This document shows positions 32,862-44,329 of a stretch of 64,000 nucleotides of DNA, one piece after another. The notes below the pieces were generated by a model. That model was not told the DNA's origin, ran no database searches, and saw only the letters and a list, made by a program, of their open reading frames with translations. The position numbers were made by a program, and so were the translations under genes. Within the stretch, counting starts at the first letter, position 1. Each line of letters starts with the position of its first letter. The DNA is from Topomyia yanbarensis (Eukaryota; Arthropoda; Insecta; Diptera; Culicidae), in NCBI RefSeq assembly GCF_030247195.1, contig NC_080671.1, positions 297,085,586-297,149,585 of the forward strand, given 5' to 3'.

Positions 32862-32874
32862 AGCAAAAATAGTT

Positions 32875-33234
32875 ATTTTTGGTTACAATGTTTCCAAATA
32901 TGCTATATTTCCAGTTTAAAACTTAAACTACATTTTTCTCACAATTCGTGTAAATTTGTTTAGAAAATGATTATGCCATTGTGTTCTATAGATAGTTTTA
33001 CACATAAAAACATCTTATATATCAAGATACCTTGAGTTAATTCCCAGACACAGTCATTTGAAGCAAAAAATTCAAAATTTCTCATCATGTTTTTTGCTAT
33101 ATCTCAGTAACCAAGCACAATATCAAAATTCTGAAAACGCCACTTTGTAGAGATTTTTTAGACACGTGATGTGGCATATCCCAGTTTACCCCAAAATGGC
33201 GTTTGTCATAAGATAGCCCACAGCGACGATATAT
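32875..33234. mobile_element. Element O, right half
   Basis: Ends with gtttgtcataagatagccca and cagcgacgatata, the inverse of the left end at 21308. It joins directly to the TSD of element B. Confidence 0.6.
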
Positions 33235-34449
33235 CTTTTTTGTTTTAATGACATCAAATCTGCTAGAGATTACTAACCAGCAAACATTATAAAAAATCTA
33301 GTTATCAAAGGATTTGGAATATACAGATAGGAGATACGGTTCTAAGAAGAACGACTCTGCTGTTGTCGTGGGGCATGTTGGTAGATTTAAGCAAATCGTT
33401 GTAACTTTCCCTAAGCTCGACTCCTGCCAGTAGAAGATAAAAGATTAGTCCGGAAGATTTTAAGCCTGTTCCTAATGACTTTAGAAAACTGAAAAAATAT
33501 TAATAAACATAGTTCAATAGGGAATATCAAAAAATACATGTTTAATTTTTTTCATGGAAAGCATGAGATATAAAACTCCGCCTTCAGGACAAAATGTTTT
33601 GAGAAGGCCAACAACAGATGAGGAAAATTAGACTAGAAACTTATTGCCCATACTAGTTATATGTTGGAACAGTGTAATGAACTGAGCCGCTGGAAAAGAT
33701 GATCATGACATAAGGCTTGAGAATTATGGACTACCATTGTAGAGGCAGTGTAAAATGATACCCAGGAGTTGAAAAACGGCACGAAATGATCCACTACGTG
33801 ATCGTAACGATCGATGGAAAAAACTGCATTCGGAATGGTTTGATGGCCTCATCTGGCTTATCTACAGACTCGACTGTGATAATTATCGAGACATATCGAT
33901 ATCGCTTATCGAGTAGCTTCTCTTCCATGTTCTGTTTAGCAAACTACGCCCATTGGCAAAATATTTCCAGAAATACCCGGATTGTTCGGTCGCTATAAAT
34001 AGCACTGGTTTACGAAAAAAAATTTCTTTCCTAACTATGTTTCCTAAATGTATTTTGGACCACTTACAAACCCCGAGAAGTGTTAATATTTTTTTGCTAC
34101 ATGAAAACTATTTTCAATGTTCTGCTTGATTCTCGGAGTTGCTCAGAAGTTTTTATTTGTCTTCTGTTTTTCTTATAAATCCACTAGAGGTTCGCCCAAT
34201 ACTATAGATAGAGATTTTTTTATGAAATGGAAAAGTAGTTTTTGGTGAACATCTAGGTGAGATCACATATTGTCCTGAAAAATATATATCATAGAATTAA
34301 ATTAAAAATTTTGAAAGTAAAATAACTTTTTTTAAACCTGAGGCCTACAGTGGAAAAAATATATCACAAATAAAAGAAATTTATCGACCGACGGCAAAGG
34401 CCTTTTAGATTTTTTAATGTGCAATTAATTTAATTCATATTTAATGAAA
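33235..34449. other. No gene or known repeat seen
   Basis: AT-rich sequence; short open frames only, none with motifs. Confidence 0.5.
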
Positions 34450-34936
34450 CGTGAACAAACAGTTCGCTCTCAGAATATACTCTTGGAACCAATTCCTGTA
34501 ACCTCTGACGTAGCCCAGGGGCCCTCTTCTTTTTATTTTGTACGTAAATGACATTACCTTTTTTACTCTAAAGATGCTTATGCAGATGACATGATACTTT
34601 TCATCGAAATAAAAATGTCAAAGACGGCTGAAGTATTCCAAAATGAAATCAATCTATTCCTCACAAAAAGCAAAAGTCTTCTCCAACTAATGAAATGTAT
34701 CTCAACAATCTTCAGCAGAAAACCTTCAAATATTCCCATAGACATATACTTAGGAAACCAACTTGTAGAAAATGCGAAATTCTGCGAGATCTAGGCGTAA
34801 TCTCAGGTTCCAAGCTCACATTTGTGGAACATTACAATACAACAATAAATAAAGCAAATAGTATGCTGGACTTTATTAAACGTTTCAGCAATAATTTTGA
34901 AGACCCTTACACAATAAAATTATTATACAATACATA
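34450..34936 (+). pseudogene. LINE R, RT piece before Tc1 insertion
   Basis: Plus-strand remnant of a CR1/Jockey-like reverse transcriptase without RNase H. It contains a decayed 'PQGS' region (VTSDVAQG, about 34495-34520) and the catalytic box as YADDMILF at about 34575-34600. DLGVISGSKLTFVEHYN and INKANSMLDFIKRFSNNF follow in a second frame, then KLLYNTY at the edge of the Tc1 element. It is 5'-truncated and frameshifted near 34760-34790. The continuation is at 37019. Confidence 0.72.
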
Positions 34937-35379
34937 CAGTGACACAATCTTATTTTCGTACACCGCTATGCGGAATGCTTATATGCATTTTACAAGTAAA
35001 AAATTAGTTTGTGAGACATTTTATTTATGTAGAAATAGTTTACTAGACAGCATAGGGAAGATACAATAATTCTCTTTGTACTACAAAGGCTCATTTAAAA
35101 AAAAAATCATAATTCTAAAGATAGTCAAATATACACGCAATCTCATATTCGTACAGTACACATATTTTTTCAAAAATCAATTGAAATTTCTATAATAAAT
35201 ATTCAATATGGTACCTTTTGTTTGTATTTACAGTTTTCAATCATATTGGAATGCTGACCACTAGTTTTTGTGTGCATTCAACTTAAATTTTATCCCATTC
35301 TTCTAAATTGTAGTTTCTAAGCTCATTCTCATTGTAATCCGGATAGTTTCGTACTTTTCATCCAAATACTCCCATTTAT

Positions 35380-36232
35380 TATTCTAATCAGTTAATAAAC
35401 GGAGTCCGCAGTGGAGAATCCATCACATTTAAATAATTATAAATTAACTCTGAGCGTTTTTTGCACGCCTCATGCCTTAGGTTCTTCTCCTGATCGAATT
35501 TCCAATATCCACCATTTTTTAGTAAAAGTACCATTTTACGGAAGCTTTGCTTTAAAATTTATTTTAAGATATTCATATTAAAATACACATTCTGATCCAT
35601 CATTCCATCAATGGAGACCAAATTTCTAGCACTTCTAGTAGACATATAATACCCCATACAATAACACCACTGTCCCTGCGCTTAGCTGCTGTTATAAGAC
35701 TATTACGTCCAGGTCTGAGTTCGAATTTCTCCACTCAAAACAACAGCCATTTGAGTCAAAGATGTTGAATTTGGACTCGTACACAAAGTTTAACATCTTT
35801 CCAATATTCCAATTAAGTTGTTTTGTGTATAAAAATCTAGTCATTGTTCTTCTCATTGATGAACAGCTTCTTGGTCAGAACACAGGCATTGTGATTGTCC
35901 GTTCTCCGTTCATTAAGAGCCGTACCAGAGCAGACTTATACTTAAATGCTATGATTCAATTTGTTTACCATGTATATAACATTAATTACTCGATTTTCCC
36001 AAATTTTTCTAATTAAAAATCGTTTATCCATCATTGTAATTTTTTTACAGTTCAAGTTTTTCGCAATATCTGTTCTGCATTTCGCCACATCAAAGTTTTT
36101 AACAACATGTTAAATAGTTGGATGCAACCTTTGAACAATTTCAAAGATTTTATGAAGTGATTTAGCTTCATTTAGGTGAGTAATAATTAGTTTCCGTCCC
36201 ATAATGGAAGTTAGTTTACTTTTTTTAACCAT
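35380..36232 (-). pseudogene. Tc1-type transposase remnant in S
   Basis: From ATG 36232 the frame reads MVKKSKLTSIMGRKL and AKSLHKIFEIVQRLHPTI, an HTH-like start. After a stop it reads KKITMMDKRFLIRKIWENRV, the second Tc1 DNA-binding part. The catalytic region is recognisable as FVYESKFNIFDSNG and GVIVWGIICL (about 35780-35640). The first catalytic Asp, normally in a 'DESKF' context, is Tyr (codon TAC). The last part near 35420-35380 is decayed. About 280 codons with several stops and shifts; Tc1 proteins are usually near 340 residues. Inactive. Confidence 0.72.
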
Positions 36233-36484
36233 TACGTTAATTTGAGGGAATTTCTTAAACTAGTGTTGAGGAAACTTTGCCAATGAACACTTTTCTGTAG
36301 TCATAAAATCTATTTTTCAAAGTAAAACAAAAAAAAAATTAAAGAAATAACCGGTCTTAAATTACAAATTAAATGACTTTTCAAAAGTGTACGAATATGA
36401 AATTGTGTCATTTTCACACCAAGTAATGACTTTTTATGTGTAGTGTACGGAAACTTGCACACTGTAGATTACAAATGATATGAA

Positions 36485-36556
36485 AATGACAGATGATGAT
36501 TCTACTACCACATTTACTGTTTTGTAAATGTGGTAGTAAAATCATCATCTGTCATT
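36485..36556. repeat. Long near-perfect hairpin, 33-bp arms
   Basis: The arms 36485-36517 and 36524-36556 pair with a single mismatch around the 6-base loop tgtttt; each arm holds agatgatgatt / aatcatcatct. It lies inside element S. Confidence 0.85.
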
Positions 36557-36650
36557 AAGTAGCGCAAACATTTATGAAACAATTTTAAACACATACACTA
36601 GAGTATTTTTTTTTGTTAACCATTTTTGTTAACGGCCTATTGAGTCAATT

Positions 36651-36977
36651 TGTCAACAGTTTTTTCGGCATTTAATTAGCAAGGGACTGGCTAATATATA
36701 ATATATGCAAGCTTAGAGCTCACCGGCGACTTAACATTTTGTCTGCTACCGTAGGAGTCAGGGTCTTTTGGCATTAGAAATGCGAATCACCTGAGTCTAC
36801 GGCATGTCCGGACAAGCGTAAAGTAGCTCTAAGCTTGCATATATGATCCTTCCACGCTTTTCTAAACTTTCTCCCTTCAACACCTTGTTCTCCCTTGAGT
36901 ACTATGGCTCTAAATATTGAAAAATATACTTCACCTTCCAGTCCCTTGCTAATTAAATGCCGAAAAAACTGTTGACA
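36651..36977. repeat. Nested inverted repeats (perfect 40 bp, inner 20 bp) in S
   Basis: 36651-36690 and 36938-36977 are perfect complements over 40 bp. Inside, 36701-36720 and 36825-36844 (agctctaagcttgcatatat) are perfect complements over 20 bp. The pair may be a young small palindromic element inserted into S; no TSD was found. Confidence 0.8.
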
Positions 36978-37018
36978 AAAATACACTAGAGGTGTACGAA
37001 TATGAGATTGCGTCACTG

Positions 37019-37490
37019 TACGTTAGGCCGATTTTGGAATATTGCAGCGTAGTATGGAATCCACACACTGTCATGTACGAAGAACGCTTCGAATCAGCCC
37101 AAAAACGATTTCTTTTGTATGGACTTTGTAAAATAAACTGGACAACATTTCGTCTTCTATCGTATAAATCACGTTGCATGCTCATTAACAAACAAACACT
37201 CAAAGAACGCCGCGAATTTGCCATGCTTTGCTTTATCAACGACATTATTTCTCAACATGTACAATCCGCATCATTACTTTCGCAAATAAAATTTTATGTA
37301 CCTAGCCGTCAACTAAGAACTTGTAATTTATTCCAATTTTAGGGTAAACTATGTTAAAAATAACCCCGTCAATAGAATGATGCGTCACTATAATAAAAAT
37401 TGTGAAATAATTTATCTTTCCATGTCTAAAAAACAAATTAAATATAAACTTATCCTTAGAAACAATATAAGTAAATACCATTCTATGTAG
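37019..37490 (+). pseudogene. LINE R, RT C-terminus after Tc1 insertion
   Basis: Continues LINE R with VRPILEYCSVVWNPHTVMYE, FESAQKRFLLYGL and SYKSRCMLI, the conserved end of CR1/Jockey-like ORF2 (compare VRPIIEFSSTVWSP in element D). A frameshift near 37341 moves the last part (RVNYVKNNPVNRMMRHYN...) to another frame, ending at TAG about 37488. The frame is open otherwise. Confidence 0.78.
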
Positions 37491-38060
37491 TCCACATATG
37501 CTTGATGAAAATAGGTAAATACGAAAGGGAATAATATATTTCGTAAATATTTTGATCGGATTACGCAAATTCAGAAAAAAAACTAATTTTTATTGTTTTA
37601 TATCTCACAATGATTTTTTTATGGATTCTTACACCAGTTCATATTACTTACTTTTTTTTATTGATTTTATTTCTTTTTTGTTTATTTGTTCAGATGTAAA
37701 ACTTTTCATTGAAAGATTCTTGTGTTTTAGATCTTCAACTGAAGCTAGATAATTTTATAGCAGGCGTCATGTTGAAATTGAGATAGCTCATATGTTGAGA
37801 TCCACTCTGATTTTTTAACAAAATATTCCCAACATAATTCTTTAAATTGACAAAACAAAGTTAGAAACATTTGAGCTCTGCGAATGTAGAATTGTTAGGC
37901 TTCTTCTTATCTGGTACTTGTGTTCTTTATGGTCGATTTCGGAAGCTTTTGACTGCAATGTCTTTCTATTGAGACCTCGTGCAAAAAATGTGAAAAAAGT
38001 TAACGTTTTCATAAATTACCTCGCGATGGAAAAAAGAGAGAATTAATTCTGCACAAAAGA
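37491..38060. other. No gene seen
   Basis: AT-rich; possibly 3' UTR of LINE R at the start. No tail or motif recognised. Confidence 0.45.
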
Positions 38061-38545
38061 AATGAAAACCCGAGTACATATGATGATCACAATGGCCAAA
38101 CATCTATATGTGTAATACAAACAGAACTGCGTCATGACTTCATGAACGATCAGGATCTGTACAAATTCAATAAAAGGCTGATGAAAACTATGTCAAATGG
38201 GACAGAAGCTTTATGTTGCCAAAGATCACTGAGAAAGCATAAAATTGTTGTTGCGGGCATGTTTGCTGGAAAAAGTGTATCTGGCAGTAAATTTGCAGTA
38301 ATGGCCGTAACCGAGTTATACATCAACGATAGTCTGAAATGCGTCTAGTGGCTAATTTGGTCTCACCGGGACACTCCCTAGTTTTCGCCAAATTTGCTCA
38401 CTACTACTACTACTATTCACTACTGTGAGAATGCGCAATGGCAGTACCGCGATAATGACATCAACGTCCATGAACTCCCTAAACTTCCCGGAATTCCACA
38501 CAATCGAAGTGTATAGGAATTCTACCCAATCCAAATCTAAACACT
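38061..38545 (+). pseudogene. Mariner-type transposase remnant
   Basis: A frame at 38142-38348 reads LRKHKIVVAGMFAGKSVSGS and AVTELYINDSLKC. In a second frame near 38450-38530 it reads MNSLNFPEFHTIEVYRNS, which resembles the last catalytic region (NPPN.PE.RPIE.YW) of mariner/ITmD37E transposases. Order and spacing fit one decayed plus-strand gene. The terminal inverted repeats were not found. The assignment is inference from two weak motif regions. Confidence 0.45.
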
Positions 38546-38579
38546 CTATAAATATATAGAACATATGGAAACATGGCTA

Positions 38580-38701
38580 ATGCTGTTTTCGGTTTTAGAA
38601 TCGAGTCGCCCTAGGTTCGCTCTAATGTTTACAGTTTCCATACAAAAGTGACAGCTCCGAGCGAACCTAGAGCAACTCTGATTTAAAAACGAAATCAGCA
38701 T
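38580..38701. mobile_element. 122-bp hairpin MITE
   Basis: atgctgttttcggttttaga at 38580 is mirrored by the end ...aaaaacgaaatcagcat at 38701. The inner part cctaggttcgctc / gagcgaacctag also pairs. Confidence 0.7.
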
Positions 38702-39299
38702 AAGGTGACTAGATACCGGAAAAAGTAGTCGATGATATTGACCAGCAGCTTGTGCAGAGATTAAAGGCAGGTGTCATGCCCAAAGTTCAAATTTTCATGA
38801 GAAAGGAATAAGAACCGCAAAAACCCACAATGTATCTTTAAACTACAATAAATTCGCATCATTTTCTTTTAATAGCGTTTTATGCTAAATCATACTTCCC
38901 ATTACAAGCGTAGCGATTTAAAATTGCAGGATACATAAGTCAAATGATAAAAAAATGTTTTAAAAAAATTTCCAGCGGTTCATACGAAAACATTAATAGT
39001 TCACATGTTATCTGGGGTTGCAAAATGATCAATTTCATAAACTTAAAAAAATCGTATTGAAAAAATATGAGGATTATTTTGCGCCATATACCTTTTTTTT
39101 AAGGAAGTTGAAAATGTTTAATGGTGATTTCTTCTAGATTTAGTTAATAAACGAAACAAGGTAAATTTCAATAATAAAATTTAATAACTGTTTTACAATC
39201 GCACCTCTACCAGGAATTTAACTGCTAATGAGGGCTTAACATAATTGAAAGTTTTTTAGCTGTTAGACCCCCCCCCCTAATGGGAAAGGCTGCGCACGC
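38702..39299. other. No gene seen
   Basis: AT-rich; the segment at about 39240-39310 has a C-run and 'gctgcgcacgcctatg', reminiscent of 20750-20785 in inverse orientation. Confidence 0.4.
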
Positions 39300-39650
39300 C
39301 TATGATTTGCTGTGTGATCGCACTCTTCAATCCGTATCTCCGGAACCGGAAGTCCGATCGACAAAAAATTCAATAGCTTATGCGAGCGTTATGCCGTTCA
39401 TTTGAAACTAAGTTTGAGCAATTCGATTCAGCCATCTCTGAGAAAAATGAGTCAGATTAGAAAACACATTCAAACGTACATACACACACATACACACATA
39501 CATACATACACACACATATACACATAGAGACATTTGTTGATTTCGACGAACTGAATCGAATGGTATATAAGACTCGGCCTTCCGGGCCAGGATTAACTTG
39601 ACGATGTTCATAGTGATTGTATAACCTTTCTATAAGAAAAAGACAAAAAC
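39300..39650 (+). repeat. Copy of the 'ccggttccgg' repeat family with CA-rich tail
   Basis: 'ccggaaccggaagtccgatc', 'gccatctctgagaaaaatga', a CA/CATA-rich run at 39476-39530, then 'gaactgaatcgaatggtata'. Same order and orientation as the end of the 1.19-kb array units. Confidence 0.75.
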
Positions 39651-39781
39651 TAAGACTGAAAAATGCCCAATGGGGGGAATAAGTGATAGTTCGCAAATCG
39701 AATTTAAGTTTTTGTTGTCAAATGTCTTAAAAATGTATGAACTGTCGAGATCTTGTAATATTTTGAAAAAAAAGTTTACTA

Positions 39782-40096
39782 CACACCAAAAAAATCTGAA
39801 TTTTATCGTTGACGTAACTCCAAACATGCAACAATCTAACAAACCGTAATTGACGAAATGACGAAATATAATAGTGCTCTGTTTAATTTTACATGAAAGA
39901 TGTACTTTCCGTGCGCAGTGCCATAAAATTACACTCTTCAACATTTTAAACAAACGCCATATGTGGAGTAAAATTACGTGACTCGCAAAATTCAACGATA
40001 TGTAAAATTATAATCAAACGTAAAACTATGTCATTTTTGATGCTCGTATATGTCATGGTCAGGAGACGTAAATTTACACGATTTTTTCTAGGTGTG
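39782..40096. mobile_element. 315-bp TA-flanked MITE
   Basis: Ends cacaccaaaaaaatc and the inverse of cacacctagaaaaaatc, with TA at 39780-39781 and 40097-40098. Related ends occur at 43214-43605. Confidence 0.7.
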
Positions 40097-40229
40097 TATG
40101 AATTAGAAGATTTGGTGGTTTTAGCAAATTGCATAACTGGGAATATCTATCTATAGTACGAACAATGTCTTACCTCTTGCCAGATCTGGGTATTCAAAAT
40201 GTTTTTTTATTGGGATGAGATGGAATTGT

Positions 40230-41170
40230 TGCGGTTTGCCTTTCTCGTATAAAGTAAGGTTATGCAATCATACTGAAAACCTACTTCTTAACCGAGGCCC
40301 ACAGCGCCTAGTCTCACATACCATTCTAATTCAGTCCGTCGAGTCGGAAAATGTCTGTGTGTATGTATGTATGTGTTAAACAATGTCACACACATTTCTC
40401 AGAAATGGTCGGGCCGAGATTAACAAAGTTGTGGTCCAATGAAAGGTGCAACATCACCATGCTAATGAATTTTATTTATATCGGAGTTATGGTTCTAGAG
40501 TTACGAGTTAAAGAGTTCGCTCACACATAAAATTCTCTGAACCGTCTCAATAGAAAGGTGTAGCAATAGCTCTGAAAATCAAGTTTTTAACCGAGGCCCG
40601 GAGGACAGAGTGTCATATACCATTCGATTCAGTTCGTTGAGATCGGAAAATGTCGGTGTGTACGTGTGTGTGTTTGCAGTAAGTTTCACAAAGATGGCTG
40701 AACCGATTTGCGATTTGCAGTTAGTTTGAAATAAACGGTATAACGCTCCCATAAGGTGCACATAAATTTTTAGTCCATATTTTCAGTTCCGGAGTTACGG
40801 GTTGAAGAGTGCGGTCACACATTAAATTTCCATATAAACTGGTAACACCATGATGTCCGAATGATGTAATACATATTAAAATGGGTGCAACATTACTTGA
40901 AATTGCATTTCTGGGAGATGGTCGTGTCGATTTTCAAACTTAGTCTCTGATGAAAAGGACATTATCCCTATACAGTGCTATAAAATTTCGTGCGGATCGG
41001 TTATATGGCTTCGGAAATATAGACCGAATCGTCTTGTCGCAAGTAAAATTCCCATATAAGCCGGAACTTAAAAAATTCCAAGGAGGGGTCACATGAAATT
41101 TCTGAAATCGGGTTTGTATTTATCATGCCAAGTGTCTTCGAAATGCATAAAACAACGTGTTTTGATGTCG
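40230..41170 (-). repeat. Copy of the 'ccggttccgg' repeat family, inverted
   Basis: Begins with the inverse of the unit end (tttgcctttctcgtat..., 'accattctaattcagtccgt', TG-rich run). It contains two internal end-like blocks (40240 and 40555) and runs to 'aaatcgggtttgtatttatc' near 41120, the inverse of the unit start. Confidence 0.75.
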
Positions 41171-42498
41171 AAAAAATGTTTTGATAAAAATTTAAATTTT
41201 GCGACTTTACACTTTTTATGTAATATGTGGTTTTGTACTTTTTTATATTACCGTGTTTGTCTTAAAATATTTTCGTAAACAATTTTAGGCGTGTAGATCA
41301 TTTGATATATTTCAAACTCGTTGCGCGAACAGTACTCCCCACATCTTCCGTCAGCAGATCACGGCCAAACTAAGTCTCAAACCTCCGGTCACTGGTTCTG
41401 ATGGTTCGAGTTTTTGATTTGGCCATTCTTCTTTTACACAATTTTAGAAGTCGAATATTGATTTGTATATGTTGTAATGCATAACAAAAATGCAATATAT
41501 ATATTTAAAAATTTATAATGAACATAACCTGAAGAAAACCTACAGTAGAAAGGCAAAATTGCACTACTAGGTAGATTTATATAGTTTTTTAATTGATTCT
41601 AATAAATAAACAAAACCTGAGACAATCAATAACAAGACATATGACAGTTTACGAGACATGAATGGATTTATGAATAATATTCTGAGTCTCGTGAAATAGT
41701 TTACATGCCAATATAAGAAGAATACACAAACATGCATAAGATGCGCTGAATCAGGAAGGTGGAGTCATCAATCGACGTTATCATAGTTTTGTGAACTATT
41801 TCACATCATCGGCAACGATCATCCGTATGTGTACTTCAAATATCCACTGCTAATGTATATGCATTCTATGCGGCTTAATAAACTTTAAATGGCTTTTATG
41901 AAAGAAATCCTATAAATTCCTAAATATGTTTGGCCCATACTTTTAGGCGATCAGAACAAATGATAGGGAATTTACTCACGTTCCAAAAGACATATATCTA
42001 TGATAGATGAAATAACTGTTCACGAAATTTCGTCTGTCAGTATCCTGATTATACATAAACTGCTTATGTGAACCTTTTTTAATGTGTGGATTCATATTGG
42101 ATAGTTTCGGGCGCTTTGGAACCGAGTCTGAGAGGCCTAGTATAGAACATACATCTGACAAACGCAAAAATATATGAAAGACAATTCCGTAAAGTATCAG
42201 CAAGCACTGCGTCTCCATCTAAAGTCAAATTAGTTTCTCGCATATCAATTCAACTCAAAAGTAAATAGCGTAATTTTAATGATAGTGCATCAATAAATGT
42301 AAAATGTGCCGGAATAGCTGGAAATGATAGAACATTTGGCACCCTTCTGATGCTCTCGCCATATTCATTTCTCTCTCCTTCTTTCTCGCGCCGCTCACCG
42401 AAAGGAGAGCACAAACTCTCCCTGGATGGAAAATTTTGCAATGCTATGGCGGATGCGGTGAAAATGATTACTTTTCACGAATCGCATCGCATTAAACA
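41171..42498. other. No gene or recognised repeat
   Basis: AT-rich; short open frames without motifs. Confidence 0.5.
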
Positions 42499-42500
42499 TA

Positions 42501-44104
42501 GGGTGATGAGCCTATTTTGGCACCATTATGGAGAGGGTCGCACTATTTTTTGAACAACTTAAAAAGAAGCCATATTACCTATAACCTTTTTCAGAATAAA
42601 GTATCAGTGTACTGTTTCTTAAACATCTGTATAATGATTATTTGGCAGAATTGTCTCAATTTTTAGAATAAATGAAAATAAATGTTCTATTCTGTGCATC
42701 TATTCCCACCTGAACGTTCCAATTATCGCCTCATGGGTGTGCCGATTTCCACCTCATCGAAAAACAATCTAGTTGAAACGCAATGCCTCATATTTCATTT
42801 GCGTCGATTCTAACTAGGTATCCAGATCATGGACGCCAAAGCGTGATTTGTAAAACGAATCATTCTGCTTTTTTCAGCCGATCAAAACAAACGTAAACAT
42901 CACGCACACGAAAGAAACTCATCAGCTGTTCGTAGAAGAGCGCCCAGAACTGCGCATGCAGGAAATAACCATGCGAAAGTTAACAACTGGAATATAAAGT
43001 TTCACATCACACATTACTTCCTCCCGATCCAAATTGTATGTGCAGATGAAAATAAAATATCTGCAATCAACAATTAGTTGAATAGCTTGAAATAATTGAT
43101 TACTTATACATGAAATTGCATTACAATATATTTTCAAGTTCATGTTTTGGGTTGGCCGCACTGGTGATTCTTTTCTGTACGATGGATGCAAAAAAGTTTG
43201 TTTGGTTGTGGTACACAGAAAAAAATATTTTGTAATTTTAAGTTTATTTTCATGCACATATTTGGAGCATGAATATAAATGTAAATCTAAATTGCACCAC
43301 AAATCCACACGACTTGTCGTGCTTTCTTCAACGAATTTTATTATAATTTTACACGTGGATTGAAAATTACAGTTTCTTTAAACGGAAAACCAATGCACTT
43401 CAATGTATTTTTTACACGCATATTGCTGTAAAATGAACGACGCGTAATATTACACGAATGAACGTGTAAAATTGTATGCTTGTTGATGCTCCAATTGAGT
43501 GCATTGATTTTAAAGTAATTTTCAATTAAAGTTTCGATTCAATCTTGGTATGTTTACATGCGTATTGATTTACATGTCGTTTAAATTTCATTATTTTTTT
43601 GTGTGTAGTGTATCGGCAAAACATGGCAAAATTATGAACGCCAGTATTTAATATTTTCCTATTATAACACTAGGCATATCCTAGTGTTTGACGAGTGCTT
43701 TTAAAGTGAAATAATCGTAAAAAGGTTCTCCAGCTAAAATAAAGGTATGTATCAGTGCAATATTTAAAATATTTGTGCCGGAATAACGAGATATGAGGCG
43801 GTAAATGCTGGCTCCAAAGTGTTTATTTTGCTAAGCGCCGTTGCGTCCTGTTTCGGTTCACTACGCGAGTGAGGCGGATCAGCAGATATTTCAATAAGGT
43901 GATTTTGTTTTAATTAAAAGTTGGATTTAGTGGATAGTTCTGAATACGTATGTGCACAACAAATAAAGAATATAACTTGAGCTTATTTTTGCACACCTGT
44001 TTTAGCCAAATCGATATTGTCATTATCTCATATGCTTGGTTCGAAACCAAGGGGTACGAAATAGGGTCACAATAGGCTCTACTGCCATAATAGGCACATC
44101 ACCC
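42501..44104. mobile_element. Element N: 1.6-kb TIR element, TA-flanked
   Basis: Ends gggtgatgagcctattttgg and the inverse of gggtgatgtgcctattatgg (22 bp, two mismatches), with TA at 42499-42500 and 44105-44106. No transposase was recognised. It contains a smaller MITE at 43214-43605. Confidence 0.7.
43214..43605. mobile_element. 392-bp MITE nested in N
   Basis: Ends cacagaaaaaaata and the inverse of cacacaaaaaaata, TA-flanked (43212-43213, 43606-43607). Same end type as 39782-40096. Confidence 0.65.
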
Positions 44105-44329
44105 TAATTATCTAGAGATTGTCAAGTGCGATTAGCGATACGATGTTTTGAAGTGGTGAAAAACTGTGGATAAAGTTGGGCCGGCAGATTCGAGAGCTAC
44201 TATTTTTTGTCGTTTTTCCGCCAGGAAAAAATGTTAGCTGGGCAGGAAAATCAACCAATCTTTCTGAAAATTTCACAGAATGTTCACAACTAATTTTCAA
44301 AACATTTGTCAGCTGGGTTTTTCGATATT

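Larger units (their letters stand above)
34937..37018 (-). mobile_element. Element S: degenerate Tc1-type transposon, 2.1 kb
   Basis: 27-bp terminal inverted repeats (TIRs) starting cagtgac.caatct (34937-34963 and 36992-37018, three mismatches), with TA on both sides (34935-34936, 37019-37020). Inner copies of the same motif lie at about 35130-35157 and 36386-36410. Removing S and one TA makes LINE R read KLLYNTYVRPILEYCSVVW without a break, so these ends are exact. It carries a decayed transposase on the minus strand, a hairpin and a nested inverted repeat. Confidence 0.88.
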
